A DNA stretch of 64,000 nucleotides from Colius striatus (taxonomy: Eukaryota > Chordata > Aves > Coliiformes > Coliidae). Of the stretch, positions 61,271-64,000 are shown piece by piece (the first letter of the stretch is position 1; each line of letters begins with the position of its first letter). Made by a program: the position numbers and the translations under genes. The stretch lies in the NCBI RefSeq assembly GCF_028858725.1, contig NC_084771.1, positions 11,560,915 through 11,624,914 on the forward strand. The letters run 5' to 3'. A model generated the notes under the pieces. It saw nothing but the letters and a program-made list of their open reading frames with translations. It ran no database searches and was not told the DNA's origin.

Positions 61271-64000
61271 CTGTGGGGGCATCCCCGCGCCGGGCATCCT
61301 CTTCTATCCTGGGCATCCTGCACCCCTCACCCCCGGCTACCTCTGCACCGCCCCGGGCATCCTGCACCACTCCGGGCATCCAGAATCCTGCCCCACTGTA
61401 CCCTGTATCTGCTCCAGTTGCTTGGCACGGACACGCCTCTCCCTCCTGCCACAGCTGCCAGAGCACCCCATGTCCTCCATCCCGGGCATCTTTCCCCATG
61501 TCCAGGGAAGCAGCCCCTGCCTCTCCCACTGCTCTGCAGCACCCAGCTGCTCCGGGCAGGATTCACCAGGTACCATGATGCAGTGCCTCATCCCAGCCTC
61601 AAGCCCTGGGGTCAGGTGCAGCCCTGCCACCTTTCCACCCTCTGCCATGCACAGGGCTTCAGGTTCGGCAATCACAGCCACATAGGCCCCCAGGAGCACT
61701 ATGTGGCAAGATCCAGCACCTCTGTTTCCCTTTCCTCCTGAAGTGCCCCTTCCCAGTATGGGGATATCTTCCCCTCTCTTGCATAGCCTCCAGGCAGGAG
61801 CTGCCTCCCAGCCTGTTTCTGCCCATGGCTGGGCTGCCTCTCTGTTGTAGTCCAGCCTGATGGGATTACAGAAAGAATTTGAAACAGGCCATGGATTTGG
61901 GTCCTGCTGCATGTGACTGGTCCCTGCATCTCTGCCATAGCCAGGGCAGCATCAGCCACGGTGCCTGATGGGAGAGGAGGACGAGTGGTTACCAGCAGAC
62001 AGCTCCATGCCTTCTGATCCAGGTGAGGGGAGTTGGACTCTGTCTCCCTCCTGCTGCCAGAGCTGCAAACCAGACCCTACCCAGCCTCTGCAGAGCAGTC
62101 ACCAATTCCCATTGAAGATGCTCGCTCATGTGTCAGCATGCAAAGGGCAGGCAACATTTCGGCTCTCCTGCACACCACTGCCATATGCACTGAGCTGGTG
62201 AATATGCAGCTGCAGGGTGATAGCGGCTGCACCCCAATGCAGCTGAGCTACACCTGCCCCAGCACCTTCCACCTACTGCTGCAGAGCAGCTCAGAGCTCT
62301 CCTGCCCCACTGCCTCACCAAATGACAGCTCACTGCTAGTTGGCAACCTGAATGATTTTGCTGGCCTGGGTTTAACATGGGGTAAGCTGTTCACTGCCAT
62401 CCTGTATTGCCCTTGAGCACATGCCCCAGTGCCCTGTGGGATGGATACACAGCCCTGCCCTGTGCTCACCAGCGTTCATCAGTCCTCATAAGCTTGTTGA
62501 AGGGGCAGGGCTCCCTGTGTCCTGCTATCCAGCAAAACCAGCCCAGGATGGGGCACAGGCATGGTGCCTTCTGCCCTGCTCCCCACCATGGGCACCGCAC
62601 AAGGAGAGCTGCTTCACTCCTGGCTTCAGCTGCTTGAGTGGGTAGTGATTGATTCCCTTTCACAACAGCAGCTCTGACAGTGCCTGAGAAGCTGCTGTTG
62701 CCCAGGGCATGGTCCATGGACACCACCTGCACCAGGCTGGCAGGTGGGGTGGGTACATAGGGCATGACCTGTTCCTGCCCACCCATCACCATGCCAAGCC
62801 TTGTGCAACCTCGGGCTTCTCCCCATGAGCTGGGCACACATTGTGTGGCATCACCAGCACATCACCCACAGAACCTGCCCAGGCACCCCTTGGGGCTGGC
62901 CCCCGACTCCAGGGAGCCCAGCATCACACACACATATCCTCCCACACCCACATCAGTGCCCACAGCAGGGCAGCCTCACGCATTACTCAATGGGCAGCGC
63001 GTAACAAAGTCCACTCCAGTTGCCTCTGGCTCTGTCACAAGCAGCATTTAGCCATGACTTGAAGAAGGAGCAGAAGGGCTGGAAGCTGTCAGACCTGCTT
63101 ATAAGTGCTGTGGCTCAGTGCTAATGTGCAGCACAGCAGCAGCAGCTGTAAGGCACATGGCCAGGCTGGGCAGAGCACAGCTCCCCAGACATGCCCTATA
63201 CTGTGACCAGGGCTTGCCCGAGTCCCCCATTCCCCTGCAGCCTCCTGCACTTGGTGGAAACCTCTGGGCAGCCAGTGTCATAGACACCAGCAGCTCTGGG
63301 TCTGTCACCATGATGGAGCTCTAGAGTCCTCCTCCCGTGCAGACCCAGCCTGCCAAGCAGCAGGCACACCCGGGAGGCGGCTGTGGTGGGGGGAAAGAGC
63401 AGGGGCAGTCCCTCCCAGGGCTGTGCAATAAAGCGGGAAACCCCCAGCAACAGGGACTTGGCCCCAGGGAGGGAAGGTGGTTCCTGTGGTCATTTCACTG
63501 CATGCCTGGGGTGCTGAAGCAGGTCAGCAGCCAGCCCCGTGCTCTCCTGCTGCAGCACCCTGGCTCTGCCGCAGCCGCTGTGTGCGTGGCCCCTGCTGCA
63601 CCCCTGCTCTGAGCCACGGCACCCACACCCAGACCATGCATGGCCGGGTGCCTGCTGCCACTCAGCTCGGGCTGCTGCAGAGCCGCCCTCCTCCCCCTCC
63701 TGGCACGGCAGCGATGCAGAAGGCAGCAGCCAAGATGCCGCTTGGCGCAGGCTCAGCCGCCTCCCAGGGCGGGAGGGGAGGGGGCTGCGGCCACGGCCGC
63801 ACAGGCTGGGAAGAGGGGCTGTTCTACCCAGAGACAGAGCCCAGCTGCCCTGGCTGCAGCTCGAGGCGTGGGGTCACAGCCAGGGCTGTGAGTCCCTCCA
63901 GCACAGCCACAGCTGGGACTGGTCCTTGTACCCTCAAGCAAGCAGGAGCCCTGGCCCCCACAGCCCCTGGGGCAGGAGGGATGGGGGAAGGGCTCTGCGT
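61271..64000. other. Flanking DNA right of the CpG island
   Basis: No recognised gene. On the + strand there is an ATG frame at 61968, a good donor-type site at 62385 (ATGGG|gtaagc) and an AATAAA at 63427-63432. These hint at a divergent transcript, but no protein family is recognisable. MED12, expected here by synteny on the - strand, is not visible within the window. Confidence 0.4.

Noticed and set aside
60414-61685. 423-codon + strand frame in the CpG island
   Set aside because: Ala/Pro/Arg composition typical of stop-free GC-rich DNA; not in a gene context.

Overview
The window looks like a bird genome. It holds several fragments of the avian LINE CR1 (inner part of the element at 30.05-30.37 kb, 3' ends at 31.57 and 38.57 kb), GC-rich compact genes with GT-AG introns, and the gene order of human Xq13.1 read backwards: ZMYM3, GJB1, NLGN3. 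MED12 would be expected just beyond the right edge. The species cannot be fixed from sequence alone.

Layout. (1) 1-12.3 kb: the last 14 coding exons of ZMYM3 on the + strand, encoding about 704 C-terminal residues, then a ~1.1 kb 3'UTR ending at AATAAA (12281). A 5S-rRNA-derived SINE fossil lies in one intron. (2) 12.6-16.2 kb: two single-coding-exon connexins on the - strand. One is an alpha-type connexin resembling GJA3/cx39.9 (12859-13755). The other is GJB1/Cx32 (14557-15396), with a candidate non-coding first exon and a TATA box near 16.15 kb. ZMYM3 and the alpha connexin are tail-to-tail. (3) 16.2-21.2 kb: no supportable coding gene, but an orphan CpG island (17.75-18.9 kb) with a strong CTCF-like site, a GATA/MARE pair and a 13-unit minisatellite carrying eight CCAAT boxes. 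(4) 21.2-42.8 kb: the whole NLGN3 coding region on the - strand, in seven coding exons including both 60-nt cassette exons (A1 at 41.2 kb, A2 at 34.3 kb). All exon phases agree, giving 853 codons plus stop with both inserts. (5) 42.8-60.8 kb: probably the NLGN3 5'UTR intron; no coding exon found. It holds minisatellites, CR1 scraps and RFX-type X-box motifs. (6) 60.4-61.3 kb: CpG island, the likely NLGN3 promoter, with a candidate first-exon donor at 60841. (7) 61.3-64 kb: flanking DNA with a weakly supported + strand transcript.

The genes are a synteny block rather than a pathway: a chromatin zinc-finger protein, two gap-junction channel proteins and a postsynaptic adhesion protein. The observations most worth following are a 149-bp element present twice (30.71 and 51.84 kb) with only two mismatches inside flanks that have diverged far more, the extra alpha connexin beside GJB1, the orphan CpG island with its CCAAT-box array, and the T/G-rich tract beside the NLGN3 A2 cassette exon.
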